A stretch of 64,000 bases of DNA from Mucilaginibacter sp. (GCF_028287845.1 NZ_JAQBOW010000031.1:1-64000), one strand, 5' to 3'; counted from the first letter of the stretch, positions 39,574 through 50,081 are shown. Notes: generated by a model from the letters alone, not told the origin. Translations and numbers: made by a program.

Positions 39574-41751
39574 TCAATTTAATAATTTGATCCTGATCCC
39601 TGCATTGACAACTATGCCATCCAGTGGTGCATAAATATCCCCGAAATTAGGGTTTGTGATGCTGCCCGTATAAATACTGCCCCATTTGGTTTGCCGTTGG
39701 TCGGTTAAGTTTTCAGCGTTAATAAAAATATCCAGGTGCTTCCACATTTTTTGCACCAATAAACCAAAGGTTACATAATCCCTTCCGGTGGTGCCATCAC
39801 TTAATAATTGTGAGCCCGTATAAAAGCTTTCTGCTCCAAAGCGAAAACTACCCTCTATTTCGTAAGTCGCATCAAAGCTCAACTGGTTTTTGGGTGTTAA
39901 TGGTTGTGTGGTTGTTAACCCGCTAAAATGCTGTTTGGTATTGGTATAAGTATATCCCAGGTAAAACACTAACTCATCCATAGCCAGTTTGATATTGGTT
40001 TCCGTTCCTTGCGTGGTAAGGTAGCCCTGCGCATTGATGAAAGTATTATTTTGCAGGATAAGTGGCCTATCTACTTTGGTGTAAAAGAAAAGTTGGTTAA
40101 TACTAATAAAAGCTCCACTGCCTAATGCACTTCGGTAATTTAGGTCGCCATTTAGCCCGTAAGATTGTTCCGCTTGGGTGTTGCCGGTATTTAATGGTTT
40201 AATGTTTTGATAGCCATCCTGCTCACTCTGGTCATTAAACAAGGTTGGCATCTTATAACCAAACCCACCACCTATACGGCTGGTTAAATAGCTGGTAAGT
40301 TTAAACAAAGCATTTATCCTTGGTAAAATAAATAGCCCGTTAGCCGGTTTATTTGGTGGCGGGGTATTGTCATCCAGCCGCAGGCCGCTTTCTAATGAAA
40401 ACCAATTATTGGCCTTATAGGTGTTCTGTACAAAAGCGCCTAAAGTAGTTAGGTTATAGTTCAAACTGCTTTGCGGGGGAGTAGCCGTAAAGTTATCAGT
40501 AATTAAATTGGCACCTGCTACCCATGTAGCTTTTTCACCATTTCGCACATAGTTCAATTCGCTAAAGGAAGAAATCTGTTTGCCTTTAAAATTAAACCCG
40601 GCTTCGCTTAACTGGCGGTCAAAATAGCCGATGGTGTTTTTGAAATTAATCCGGCTTTCTTCATCTATTTTATGAGTAAAGGATAATTGGGTGGAAAATC
40701 GGAACGTTTTATTACGTTCAAAATACTGATGGATGTTGTCGGCTTTGCCATCAATCACCTGCATATCGCCCCCTAAACGGTTTTCATATGTAGTATTAAC
40801 GCCAATCCAACCTGAATTATCCTCATCCATATAAAGATATATTTTGGGGTTGATGGTAAAACGCTTGATTTGCGGTATCGCGCTTAAACCGGTATTGGAC
40901 GGATCGTATGCGCCATTATAGTTATATGCCCCAAATATGGTAGTGCCGATATGCTGCCATTTCCGGCTATAATATCCGCTGGCATCGCCCCCCTTTGCAG
41001 TAGTGCCGTTTAATAAAAAGGTAAGTTCTGGCGTTTTCTCCGGTACTTTACTGATAAGGTTAACTAAGCCCGCGATAGCGCCGCCACCATATAAAGTTGA
41101 TGCTGAACCTTTGATAAACTCTACCTGTTTTAAATCCAGCGGACTTATCTGCAATAAACTTAAATTGCCCGAAAAGCCGGAATACAGCGGCATTCCGTCC
41201 TGCAATAATTGGGTATAACGGCTGTCCAATCCCTGGATACGAAAGCTGGAGCTCCCGCTTACCACCGAGGTTTGCTGCACATGGATGCCCGTTGTTTCAC
41301 CTAACATCATCTTAATATCGCCGGGCCGCATGGTGCTTTTTTCGTCCAGTTCTTCTGAAGCTAACGCCTCAATGCGTGTTGGGATATCCCGCAGGCTCTG
41401 ATTGGTACGGGTGGTTTGCACCGCAACTTCAGCCAATTCTCCTGTTGAAGGTTCAAGGGCAATTTCGATTGTTTGATCTGGATTTTTTTGCGGGAAGCTA
41501 TAAACCTTTTCACTTTTACTAAAACCTACATAAGTAACATCAATTTCAAATTTTCCGTTAGGAATATTGGGGATGATAATTAAGCCGCTGGTATCGGCGC
41601 TTACTGCTATTTTTAGGTTGGGTATAGTGACCGTGGCTCCTTTAAGAATAGTTTTTGTTTGATCGCTGATCACCTTTGCTCTGAAGGTATTTTGCGCTAT
41701 TACCCCATGGCATAGCAACATACAAAGTATGAGCATGAAAATTCTATTCAT
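39574..41751 (-). CDS. TonB-dependent receptor (plug + beta-barrel, N-terminal CarboxypepD_reg-like domain)
   Basis: Signal peptide; IRIEALASEELDEKSTMRPGDIKMMLGETTGIHVQQTSVVSGSSSFRIQGLDSRYTQLLQDGMPLYSGF. Confidence 0.92.
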   Translation of the reverse strand: MNRIFMLILCMLLCHGVIAQNTFRAKVISDQTKTILKGATVTIPNLKIAVSADTSGLIIIPNIPNGKFEIDVTYVGFSKSEKVYSFPQKNPDQTIEIALEPSTGELAEVAVQTTRTNQSLRDIPTRIEALASEELDEKSTMRPGDIKMMLGETTGIHVQQTSVVSGSSSFRIQGLDSRYTQLLQDGMPLYSGFSGNLSLLQISPLDLKQVEFIKGSASTLYGGGAIAGLVNLISKVPEKTPELTFLLNGTTAKGGDASGYYSRKWQHIGTTIFGAYNYNGAYDPSNTGLSAIPQIKRFTINPKIYLYMDEDNSGWIGVNTTYENRLGGDMQVIDGKADNIHQYFERNKTFRFSTQLSFTHKIDEESRINFKNTIGYFDRQLSEAGFNFKGKQISSFSELNYVRNGEKATWVAGANLITDNFTATPPQSSLNYNLTTLGAFVQNTYKANNWFSLESGLRLDDNTPPPNKPANGLFILPRINALFKLTSYLTSRIGGGFGYKMPTLFNDQSEQDGYQNIKPLNTGNTQAEQSYGLNGDLNYRSALGSGAFISINQLFFYTKVDRPLILQNNTFINAQGYLTTQGTETNIKLAMDELVFYLGYTYTNTKQHFSGLTTTQPLTPKNQLSFDATYEIEGSFRFGAESFYTGSQLLSDGTTGRDYVTFGLLVQKMWKHLDIFINAENLTDQRQTKWGSIYTGSITNPNFGDIYAPLDGIVVNAGIRIKLLN

Positions 41752-41816
41752 AAATATAAATATAATAGATAAAGAGTGATAAATAAACTGACTGATAAAC
41801 CGTAGGAAACAAGCAA

Positions 41817-42224
41817 TCAGGTGAGTGGGGGCCTGAACAATTTATCTTTAAAGTCTGAAGTATTTACCACTATGCGGATTTGAGTATGGGTAACAATATC
41901 CTGGGGGATGGTTAGCACACGCATATGAACGGAGGACAGCACAACAAAAAAAGGCGCAGGCTGGTGCTGAAACTGAACATCGTTGCCGGAACTTTGCGGT
42001 TTATCATTAGCATTATGACCGAAAATTTCTTTACCGTGCAGCAGATAATCGCCTATAAAATCAAATACACCTAATTCATCAGAGGTGGTAATCTTTGAAT
42101 AATTACGGTACATTTGAGGCAAGTCGCGCGTTAAAGAAAAATCACCCAATGGAAAAATAACGCTCCCTATCAATAGGAGGCAGGCCATTCCAAAAGTGAT
42201 TATTCGCTTAACCATTATAAGCAA
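41817..42224 (-). CDS. Hypothetical secreted/membrane protein, upstream partner of the TonB receptor
   Basis: Intact ORF with N-terminal hydrophobic segment, same strand, 65 bp upstream of the receptor. Confidence 0.6.
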   Translation of the reverse strand: MLIMVKRIITFGMACLLLIGSVIFPLGDFSLTRDLPQMYRNYSKITTSDELGVFDFIGDYLLHGKEIFGHNANDKPQSSGNDVQFQHQPAPFFVVLSSVHMRVLTIPQDIVTHTQIRIVVNTSDFKDKLFRPPLT

Positions 42225-42438
42225 AGATAGGAAAAGTGTAGTAAGGGTTGCACAGTACCAAATAGTGTAAATAATTTATTTGTTAAAATTGACTGTGTTT
42301 ATAAAACTCTTATTGTTTTATTAGGTTATAAATCAGCAGAAAGTAAATGCCACTGAAACAGAGTTTTATTTGTTTAAAATACATCAGTTTTTTACCGGGG
42401 CTAAGTACTTAATGGATAGGTTAATCGTTTAATAAACT

Positions 42439-44964
42439 ATGCTAAAATTGCTGTTCAGTTTTTTATTTTTCCTACCCCTTATCGTCATTGCGCAGCAAAA
42501 TATTACAGTTGTAAAAGGCCGTATTATTGATGGTACTACTGGTCAGCCACTTTCTGATATCAGTGTAAGTTTAAACGATAGCCATTACGGCATCCGCACA
42601 GACAAAAAAGGAAATTTTTATTTAACTGCCGATGGTACCTTTAATGTTGTTACGTTTTCTTATTTAGGCTACCAAACCATCACAAAGATAATTAAGCCGG
42701 GGCAGGTTAATGAATTGCTCATCAGTCTTTACAGCAGCCAAACTCAATTAAAAGAAGTTTCAATAACATCGAGAAAAAATAAACGTTACCGGAATAAGGG
42801 AAACCCGGCAGTTGAATTGATCCAGCAGGTAATTGATCATAAGGAGCAAAACCGCATGGAAAGCGCCGATTACTTGCAGTATGACCAATATGAACGGCTA
42901 GGCTTATCGCTTTTTAACTTACCGCCAATACTTACCAACAGTCGCCTGTTTAGTAAATATAAATTCATGCTGGATACGACGTCTATTATCGACGGGAAAA
43001 TACAAACTTCACTGCCCGGGTATTTAAGCGAAAAGCTTACCCAGCATTTCTATCGCAAAAAACCCGAAAAATCCATACAGGTACTACAGGCAGAAAAGGG
43101 CATTAATATCGTCAAATTTGTGGATACGGTAGGGGTAGATATTTATCTTAACCGGCTTTATGGAAATACAATTGATATCTATGACAATAATATTTTTATT
43201 GTAACTAACCAGTTTCTGAGCCCTATTGCTAATCATGCCCCTGATTTTTATAAATTTTTTATTACCGATACTGTTCAAACTGTTAATGGAAAATTGGTAG
43301 AACTTAGTTTTACGCCACGCAACAAAGGCGATCTTTTATTTGAAGGTAAGCTACTAGTCACCATGGATGGCAATTATGCGGTTAAAGCATGCGAACTGAA
43401 CGTGAACAAAGAAATCAATATTAACTTTATGCGTAGCCTAAAGATCCGGCTGAATTTTGAGCCGTATCCCGGCGGGCGGTATGAGTTGGTTAAAAGTAAC
43501 GTTCAGGCAAACTTCGGCTTATTAAGAAATAAGAGTATAGGGGTTTTTGGTGAACGCACAGTAATTTATTCAGACTACAAATTCAACTCCCCCCTTCCTG
43601 AAGTTTTCTATCGGGGTAAAAGCCTGCAGACCGCTGCCGATCATTTACAGGCCGATACTAGTTATTGGAACCATCACCGAACGGATACGCTAACCCGCCA
43701 GGAGGCAGGATCCTATGCCCGCATTAGCCGACTTGAACAGATGCAATCTTTTAAAACCGCAACCTGGATAGCCGGTGCCATTGTAAATGATTTTGCAGAC
43801 ATAGGGCCGGTACAAGTGGGCCCCATCGGATCGCTTATTTCTTATAATACTCAGGAAGGTGCCCGGTTTCAGCTGGGGGGGCGAACGACGCCCAAATTCA
43901 ACCCGTCTTTTTATTTGGATGGCTACGCCGGTTATGGCACCGCAGACAGACAATTCAAATATGATCTGAGCACTATTTTTGCTTTAAATAAAACGGCGCC
44001 TTACCGTTTTCCGAATGACTATTTTAAACTCAGTTACCTATATGATGTAGACATCCCCGGGCAAAGCTTCGCCCTCAATAATGCGCAGGCCGGATTATCT
44101 TCTTTCCAGAGCGGTGTGACGGATTACTGGCTTTATGACCGGATATTCTCTGTCTCCTATATCAAAGATTTTGAAAACCATTTTTCTTATAATTTATCAT
44201 TCAGGAACTGGAACCAACGCCCCGCCGGGACGCTGGTGTTCCGGCTTAATGATGAGCCGCATACTATTGTACCTGATCTGACCACCAACCAAATAACCTT
44301 GGGTTTAAGGTATGCGCCGCATGAACAGATTATACAGGGTTCGAAAGACCGAACTACTATCTATAGCAAATATCCGATCATTAACCTACAGGTTACCCAG
44401 GGTTTTGCTTCCTATCACTATACTACTATTACCGCCAGCCTTAACAAGCGCTTTTATCTTTCCCAACTGGGTTTTGCCGACTTTACCTTGCTGGGCAACC
44501 TGTTAACCGGTAAAGTTCCGTTCCCTTTACTTAATATAAGTCCGGCCAATCAATCTATAGCTTATGACCCAGATGCTTATAATAAGATGTATTACCTGGA
44601 ATTTGTAAGCGACCACTATATGGGTATTAACTTTACGCAAAGTTTTAATGGCTTTTTCTTGAATAAGATTCCCTTAATCGAGCATCTTAAATGGCGTGAG
44701 TATTTATCTTTTAAAGTTTTATATGGCGGCCTGCGTAATGAAAATAATCCTTTGTACACTACAAATCTCTATCAATTTCCGGCATCAGCCAACGGCGCAA
44801 ACGGCACTTATGCTTTAGGTAATACACCTTATGTAGAGGCAGGCGCCGGCATAGGCAATATCTTTAAGCTCCTTCGTGTCGACCTCATCAAAAGGTTCAA
44901 CTACCTGGATCATCCGGGTATATCGCCCTATAGCATCAAGCTGAGCTTTAACTTTGATTTGTAA
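42439..44964 (+). CDS. DUF5686 and CarboxypepD_reg-like domain outer membrane protein
   Basis: VVKGRIIDGTTGQPLSDISVSLNDSHYGIRTDKKGNF; LKYAPHEQ-type barrel region; ENNPLYTTNLYQFP; ISPYSIKLSFNFDL C-terminus. Confidence 0.85.
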   Translation: MLKLLFSFLFFLPLIVIAQQNITVVKGRIIDGTTGQPLSDISVSLNDSHYGIRTDKKGNFYLTADGTFNVVTFSYLGYQTITKIIKPGQVNELLISLYSSQTQLKEVSITSRKNKRYRNKGNPAVELIQQVIDHKEQNRMESADYLQYDQYERLGLSLFNLPPILTNSRLFSKYKFMLDTTSIIDGKIQTSLPGYLSEKLTQHFYRKKPEKSIQVLQAEKGINIVKFVDTVGVDIYLNRLYGNTIDIYDNNIFIVTNQFLSPIANHAPDFYKFFITDTVQTVNGKLVELSFTPRNKGDLLFEGKLLVTMDGNYAVKACELNVNKEININFMRSLKIRLNFEPYPGGRYELVKSNVQANFGLLRNKSIGVFGERTVIYSDYKFNSPLPEVFYRGKSLQTAADHLQADTSYWNHHRTDTLTRQEAGSYARISRLEQMQSFKTATWIAGAIVNDFADIGPVQVGPIGSLISYNTQEGARFQLGGRTTPKFNPSFYLDGYAGYGTADRQFKYDLSTIFALNKTAPYRFPNDYFKLSYLYDVDIPGQSFALNNAQAGLSSFQSGVTDYWLYDRIFSVSYIKDFENHFSYNLSFRNWNQRPAGTLVFRLNDEPHTIVPDLTTNQITLGLRYAPHEQIIQGSKDRTTIYSKYPIINLQVTQGFASYHYTTITASLNKRFYLSQLGFADFTLLGNLLTGKVPFPLLNISPANQSIAYDPDAYNKMYYLEFVSDHYMGINFTQSFNGFFLNKIPLIEHLKWREYLSFKVLYGGLRNENNPLYTTNLYQFPASANGANGTYALGNTPYVEAGAGIGNIFKLLRVDLIKRFNYLDHPGISPYSIKLSFNFDL

Positions 44965-44981
44965 TGGTTCTGTATGAATAC

Positions 44982-45362
44982 CTAAATTTTGTTTAAAGCG
45001 GAATAATTAGAAAATTCCATCTTATTTTCGGCAAACTGGCAAAGGCCATCTAATAAACTGGTTAACTCGGTGCCTTTATTTGTCAGGCTGTAATCCGTTC
45101 GTGGGGGATTACCAGGCATGTAGCTCTTATGAATTAATTCGTGTTGTTCTAAATATTTTAACCTATCAGCAAGGATATGATCGCTGATATGTTCTAAGTC
45201 TTCTTTTAAACTGGTAAATCTGTTGTTACCTTCTTCAATACTAAACAACACTTCAGTCATCCATCGTTTACTTAACAAATATATTAATTCGCTAAGTGCA
45301 CACTTTTCTTCCAAAAAGGATTGATTATAAAAATTTGTGGAACTAACTTTTCTTTCTGACAT
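44982..45362 (-). CDS. HxlR family transcriptional regulator
   Basis: LSELIYLLSKRWMTEVLFSIEEGNNRFTSLKEDLEHISDHILADRLKYLEQHELIHK...YSLTNKGTEL. Confidence 0.9.
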   Translation of the reverse strand: MSERKVSSTNFYNQSFLEEKCALSELIYLLSKRWMTEVLFSIEEGNNRFTSLKEDLEHISDHILADRLKYLEQHELIHKSYMPGNPPRTDYSLTNKGTELTSLLDGLCQFAENKMEFSNYSALNKI

Positions 45363-45523
45363 GGCTAACTTTTTAATGAGGGGCTAATTTTTGGGTAAGT
45401 TATTGATACAAAAGACCATTTGTCGTTCCTTTGTTTTCGTCACTATAAAATTTCAACGTATAATTTACAAATGTATTTTATTGTGGTTAATTAAAAAAAA
45501 ATGTATTTTAAAATAACATTATT

Positions 45524-46519
45524 ATGAAATATCGAAAAATAGGAAACACAGACTTACAACTTTCAGAGGTAACTTTTGGCGCATGGGCGGCCGGAGGCTG
45601 GATGTGGGGTGGTACAGAAAAAAAGGATGCTATTGATGCCATAAGAGATTCATTCTCGCTTGGGGTAACTTCTATTGATACAGCTCCTATTTATGGACAG
45701 GGAGCCAGTGAGGAAATTGTTGGAGAGGCGATAAAGGGTATCCCCCGCGACCAAATACAGATTCTGACCAAATATGGCATGCGCTGGGATCTGAAAAAAG
45801 GCGACTTTGCCTTCAATAGCAAAAAAAACAATGGCGAGGATATTGATATTTATAAATATGCCGGAAAGGAAAGCATTATAAAGGAATGTGAAGACAGCTT
45901 AAAAAGATTAGGAACAGATTATATAGACCTGTACCAGATACACTGGCCCGATTCAACTACCCCGATACAAGAAAGTATGGAAGCTGTGGCGAAACTTATT
46001 GATCAAGGTAAGGTGCTTTACGCGGGGGTATGCAACTATGATGCGAGCCAAATGGCAGAAGCAGAAAAGTACTTAAACATGGTTTCTGACCAGGTTCCTT
46101 ACAGTATGGTTAAACGTTCAATTGAAAATGAGCTTATACCTTATTGCTTGCAGCATCAAAAATCAATTTTGGCATACAGCCCCCTTGAGCGCGGATTGTT
46201 GACAGGTAAAATACAAGCCGGGCATCAATTTGCAGAAGGAGATCACCGGCAGTCTGTTTCATTTTTTAAGGATGAAAATATTAAAAGAACTAACGCGTTC
46301 CTTCAGGCTATTAAACCTATTGCTGATGATCATCAGTTGAGTTTAGGCCAACTAGTTCTGCTATGGACACTGGAGCAGCCCGGAATAACTATTGCGCTTG
46401 CCGGTGCAAGAAACAGTGAACAGGCTGTGCAAAATGCAAAAGCCATAGATAAGACATTAACAATTGAAGAAATAAAAATTATTTCAGACAACCTGGATAA
46501 GCTGCAATTAATTGCCTAA
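45524..46519 (+). CDS. Aldo/keto reductase
   Basis: MKYRKIGNTDLQLSEVTFGAWAAGGWMWGG; SIDTAPIYGQGASEEIVGEAI; GTDYIDLYQIHWPD. Confidence 0.95.
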   Translation: MKYRKIGNTDLQLSEVTFGAWAAGGWMWGGTEKKDAIDAIRDSFSLGVTSIDTAPIYGQGASEEIVGEAIKGIPRDQIQILTKYGMRWDLKKGDFAFNSKKNNGEDIDIYKYAGKESIIKECEDSLKRLGTDYIDLYQIHWPDSTTPIQESMEAVAKLIDQGKVLYAGVCNYDASQMAEAEKYLNMVSDQVPYSMVKRSIENELIPYCLQHQKSILAYSPLERGLLTGKIQAGHQFAEGDHRQSVSFFKDENIKRTNAFLQAIKPIADDHQLSLGQLVLLWTLEQPGITIALAGARNSEQAVQNAKAIDKTLTIEEIKIISDNLDKLQLIA

Positions 46520-46704
46520 GGTAAGTTAAAACACAGCACCCTTATAAAGGCTGGATTTTCATTTAGACTCTACATCTACCCGGATACTGTCAGATAAAAA
46601 CTGGCAGTATCTATTTTGAATCCTTACATTGCTGCCGGGACTAGTTCATGTGTTAATTAATAACTACAAACTGGTGCGGATAATGCAGGCTACTGGCCGA
46701 ATTG

Positions 46705-47652
46705 TTATAATACAACCTTCATCTTGCGGATATCTTTTTTATCCAGCATCTCTGCAATTTTATTCACCATATAGATGGATGCTTCGATCTCATCTTTTTT
46801 TATCGCGACACTTTCAATATTGAACCCAAATGGAACCGACTGCTCTGTGCAAAAAGTAGTAAGTTCTGAGGCAATATCCAAACAAACATTAACAGACTTT
46901 TCAAGAATATTTTCAGAATTCTTAATATCTTCCTTCAGGTCGTGCGGAACATGAATGCCCAGCCATTCCATAAAATTTAATGTCTTTTCCGAGCCACAGG
47001 CTGTAAGCGTAAAAATGATGGTAGGGAACTTTTTATTTTCTTTTTTGCAGGTATAGCTAAGGTCTTCTATAACCTTCTTTGCATAAGCTACATTAAAAAC
47101 GCATTGGGATATGAAATAAGATACCCCGCAGTTTACCTTATCAAGTATCCTTTTATCCTCGTCTTTTAATATTTCATGCCTTTCGGGGATGGTTACCGCG
47201 CCTATAACAGAAGTATTTTCATTCTTGCTCCATATCTTATAAGCGTCCGGTAAACTGGTTTTAACCGGAAAATCAGGTGCAGGCACTCCTACAAAAACCG
47301 GATAGAAATTATTTTGATGAAGATCATTCAACCAACCAGCTAATTCATCTTTTGAGAACTTTCCGGCAGGGCGGTATATTATTTTAGGGATATTCAGGTC
47401 CTCAAGATATTGGCTGGCAAACATAAAAGGATCCAAAGCTTTCAGAAAAGGAAATGGCCTTTCCTCGGAAGTACGGGCAGATTCATCCTGCACATCATAC
47501 ACCACAAGTGCATCCAGGTCCAGCGGGATTAATCTTGCAATGGTCTTTTCAGCGATCTCAGCAATTCTTTCAGGACTTGTTTCTGATTTTGGAGGAGTGA
47601 TGCCGTAAAGTAAAATTCCGGATTCGCCGGATTTGATCTTGTTTAGGAACAT
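46705..47652 (-). CDS. Methylenetetrahydrofolate reductase-like protein
   Basis: GILLYGITPPKSETSPERIAEIAEKTI...DALVVYDVQDE; TIM-barrel MTHFR-like pattern. Confidence 0.6.
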   Translation of the reverse strand: MFLNKIKSGESGILLYGITPPKSETSPERIAEIAEKTIARLIPLDLDALVVYDVQDESARTSEERPFPFLKALDPFMFASQYLEDLNIPKIIYRPAGKFSKDELAGWLNDLHQNNFYPVFVGVPAPDFPVKTSLPDAYKIWSKNENTSVIGAVTIPERHEILKDEDKRILDKVNCGVSYFISQCVFNVAYAKKVIEDLSYTCKKENKKFPTIIFTLTACGSEKTLNFMEWLGIHVPHDLKEDIKNSENILEKSVNVCLDIASELTTFCTEQSVPFGFNIESVAIKKDEIEASIYMVNKIAEMLDKKDIRKMKVVL

Positions 47653-47790
47653 AAGCTATTAACAGTGCTATACAATAAATTCACTGAGGCGTAAAAATAG
47701 GAAATATTTTATTGTTCTTTTAGCGATCTGTTTATGGTATGGATTTTTCGATATCATCCCCACCTGACCTACCTGATCCTACCTGGTCCC

Positions 47791-47994
47791 AATGTCATTA
47801 AGTTAAGAGCACCCCATCGGGGTTCAAGGTCGGTAGAAGAACAAATTCCAACGAAATGCCGTGCCGTCAGGTACGGAACTTCGCCGATTGTTGCGTACCT
47901 GACGGCACGCCAAATGATTTTATATGACGTTTTCTACCGACGTTTTGCACCTACGGCGCATTTTTTAATAATCTCCCTTAACCTTAATGACATT
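47791..47994. repeat. MITE-like palindromic element B, copy 1
   Basis: 12-bp TIRs AATGTCATTAAG / CTTAATGACATT; nested inverted arms GGTCGGTAGAA/TTCTACCGAC and 16-bp CGTGCCGTCAGGTACG/CGTACCTGACGGCACG. Confidence 0.88.
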
Positions 47995-48059
47995 GTACCT
48001 GATCCCACCTGATCCTACCTCTTATAACTGTACTGCCTCTCTGCCGCATATGGCTATAA

Positions 48060-48824
48060 TTAATCCCAAATGCCGTTCTGCGCTGTAAATATCACCGGTT
48101 GGCCGCCGGTTACCATAATGGTATGTTCGTGTTGCGCAACAAAACCACCTTTATTACCGCTTAGCGTCCATCCATCGGCTTGTGTATTGGCAATTGTTGA
48201 CTGTGTTGAAATGAATGTCTCTATCGCTACCACCGAATTTTTTTTGAAACGCGTAGTGTTATACCTGTCGCAGTAGTTGGCTATCTCGTGGGGTTCTTCG
48301 TGCAAGCTGCGACCAACACCATGTCCGGTAAGGTTTTTTATTACCGTGTAGCCGGCTTTTTTTGCTTCAGTCTCTATCAGCCTACCTATCTCTGATATTC
48401 TTACACCACCTTTAATGTTGCTTATTGCCTTCCTCAATATCTCTTTCGATGTTTCTACCAATCTGCCATGGCCGTGGATATCTTCGCCCAATACAAACGA
48501 GCCGCCATTGTCTGCCCAATAGCCATTTAACTCTGCCGATACATCAATATTTACCAGATCACCCTCTTTTAAAATTTTATTGGCTGATGGTATGCCGTGC
48601 GCAGTTTCTTCATTAATACTAATACAGGTATATCCGGGGAAACCATAGGTTAACGCAGGTGCAGAACGTGCGCCCATCTGTGCCAGCAATTCGCCTCCAT
48701 ACTCGTCAAGTTCCCTGGTTGAAATGCCCGGTTTGGCAAACTCACGCATCTTTTTAAGCGTAATGGCAACAGCATCACTTGCCTGCTGCATGCCAATTCG
48801 TTCGTTTTCAGTAGTTATAGACAT
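48060..48824 (-). CDS. map: Type I methionyl aminopeptidase
   Basis: GFPGYTCISINEETAHGIP; NIDVSAELNGYWADNGGSF; GHGVGRSLHEEPHEIANY; ETFIST. Confidence 0.95.
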   Translation of the reverse strand: MSITTENERIGMQQASDAVAITLKKMREFAKPGISTRELDEYGGELLAQMGARSAPALTYGFPGYTCISINEETAHGIPSANKILKEGDLVNIDVSAELNGYWADNGGSFVLGEDIHGHGRLVETSKEILRKAISNIKGGVRISEIGRLIETEAKKAGYTVIKNLTGHGVGRSLHEEPHEIANYCDRYNTTRFKKNSVVAIETFISTQSTIANTQADGWTLSGNKGGFVAQHEHTIMVTGGQPVIFTAQNGIWD

Positions 48825-49008
48825 TTTTTAAGTTTTTATCTATAGCAAAATTAACAATTAATACATTTTACAGCGTTTCCCAAACGTTAGTTTTGTACAG
48901 ATTCCAGATTATAGGGAATAATGTACGGAGTGCATCGCAGGGTCCTCTTGCCAGAGACCTGCGGGGAGGGAAAACATCTCTTCGCCCTTGTTGGTGTTTC
49001 CCGGCACG

Positions 49009-49578
49009 TTATTTATTCTCTTTTATTACTTTTAATCCTTTGGTCCAGCGGATCAGGTCGATAAGCATTGTTTCGGCAGATTTATGCGAGATCTCATTTG
49101 GTACAAACTCGTCTTCCTCTGTTATAAATTGAGTGAACATCGGAAAATTGACACCATGTACCAACGGAACCATACTCATTGTCGCAAGATCAGCTTTTAA
49201 ACTGTTTGCGGCCCGCGTTCCCGCGGATATGCCCCCGTAGCTTACAATTCCCGCGGCTTTATAATTCCATTCGCTATAAAGATATTCTATCGCATTTCGT
49301 AATGGGGCGGGATAATTGAAGTCATATTCTGCTGTTACGAAAATAAAAACATCTGCTGCTTCGATTTTAGCACTCCAGTTCCTTGTGTGTTCATGTTCGT
49401 AATTTTTCCTGATCGGGGGATTCGCTTCATTCATCATCGGCAGGTTTATTGCTCCCAGATCAAGAATTTCTACTTCAAATTTGCCAGTTTGAGCGGCCTT
49501 TTCGGCTATCCACGCTGCGATCATGGGGCCTTTTCTTCCGGGACGAACAGTGGAAGATATTATTTTGAGATTATACAT
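49009..49578 (-). CDS. NADPH-dependent FMN reductase family protein
   Basis: MYNLKIISSTVRPGRKGPMIAAWIAEKAAQ; VFVTAEYDFNYPAPLRNAIEYLYSEWNYKAAGIVSYGG; the ORF-track start at 49953 is an implausible upstream extension. Confidence 0.88.
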   Translation of the reverse strand: MYNLKIISSTVRPGRKGPMIAAWIAEKAAQTGKFEVEILDLGAINLPMMNEANPPIRKNYEHEHTRNWSAKIEAADVFIFVTAEYDFNYPAPLRNAIEYLYSEWNYKAAGIVSYGGISAGTRAANSLKADLATMSMVPLVHGVNFPMFTQFITEEDEFVPNEISHKSAETMLIDLIRWTKGLKVIKENK

Positions 49579-49690
49579 AAATTGACTTTGTTTTGATTTT
49601 TTGGTACCTTCAAAAATACGTACATTAGCTAATAATATAATAGTAGTATACAAAAGGTTAGTAGTTACTTTTAGGTAAGTAGATAAATGT

Positions 49691-50059
49691 ATGGAAGAAG
49701 AAATGAAAATAGCGTCCGAACATTCGCCAAAGGACTGCACTACGACGTTAATGAACTTGAATGACGCCTTGTATGCCATAGGCGGAAAATGGAAACTCAG
49801 GGTGGTTATGGCTTTGATGGGAAATACTACGCGCTTTAATGAATTACAGCGTATTATATCAGGAATTTCAGCGAGGGTTTTATCGAATGAATTAAAAGAG
49901 TTGGAATTAAATGGATTTGTTAATAGAAAGGTTTTTACCGGCACACCTGTCATTATTGAATATGAATTGACAGCATATAGTCAAACACTCCATCCCGTTT
50001 TAAAATCATTGAGTGATTGGGGATCCATGCACCGTGCCCATATCAGAAAAAGCAAATAG
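49691..50059 (+). CDS. HxlR family transcriptional regulator
   Basis: LYAIGGKWKLRVVMALMGNTTRFNELQRIISGISARVLSNELKELELNGFVNRKV. Confidence 0.95.
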   Translation: MEEEMKIASEHSPKDCTTTLMNLNDALYAIGGKWKLRVVMALMGNTTRFNELQRIISGISARVLSNELKELELNGFVNRKVFTGTPVIIEYELTAYSQTLHPVLKSLSDWGSMHRAHIRKSK

Positions 50060-50081
50060 AAATTCCAAAGTAAAAAGATGC

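Noticed and set aside
47734-48012. 92-aa + strand ORF in the ORF track
   Set aside because: It lies almost entirely over the MITE-like palindrome and its short CCTGATCCTACCT flanking repeats; no coding signature.
49579-49953. N-terminal extension of the FMN reductase ORF
   Set aside because: It runs antisense through the divergent HxlR gene; the flavodoxin-like sequence begins at MYNLKIISSTVRPGRKG (49578).
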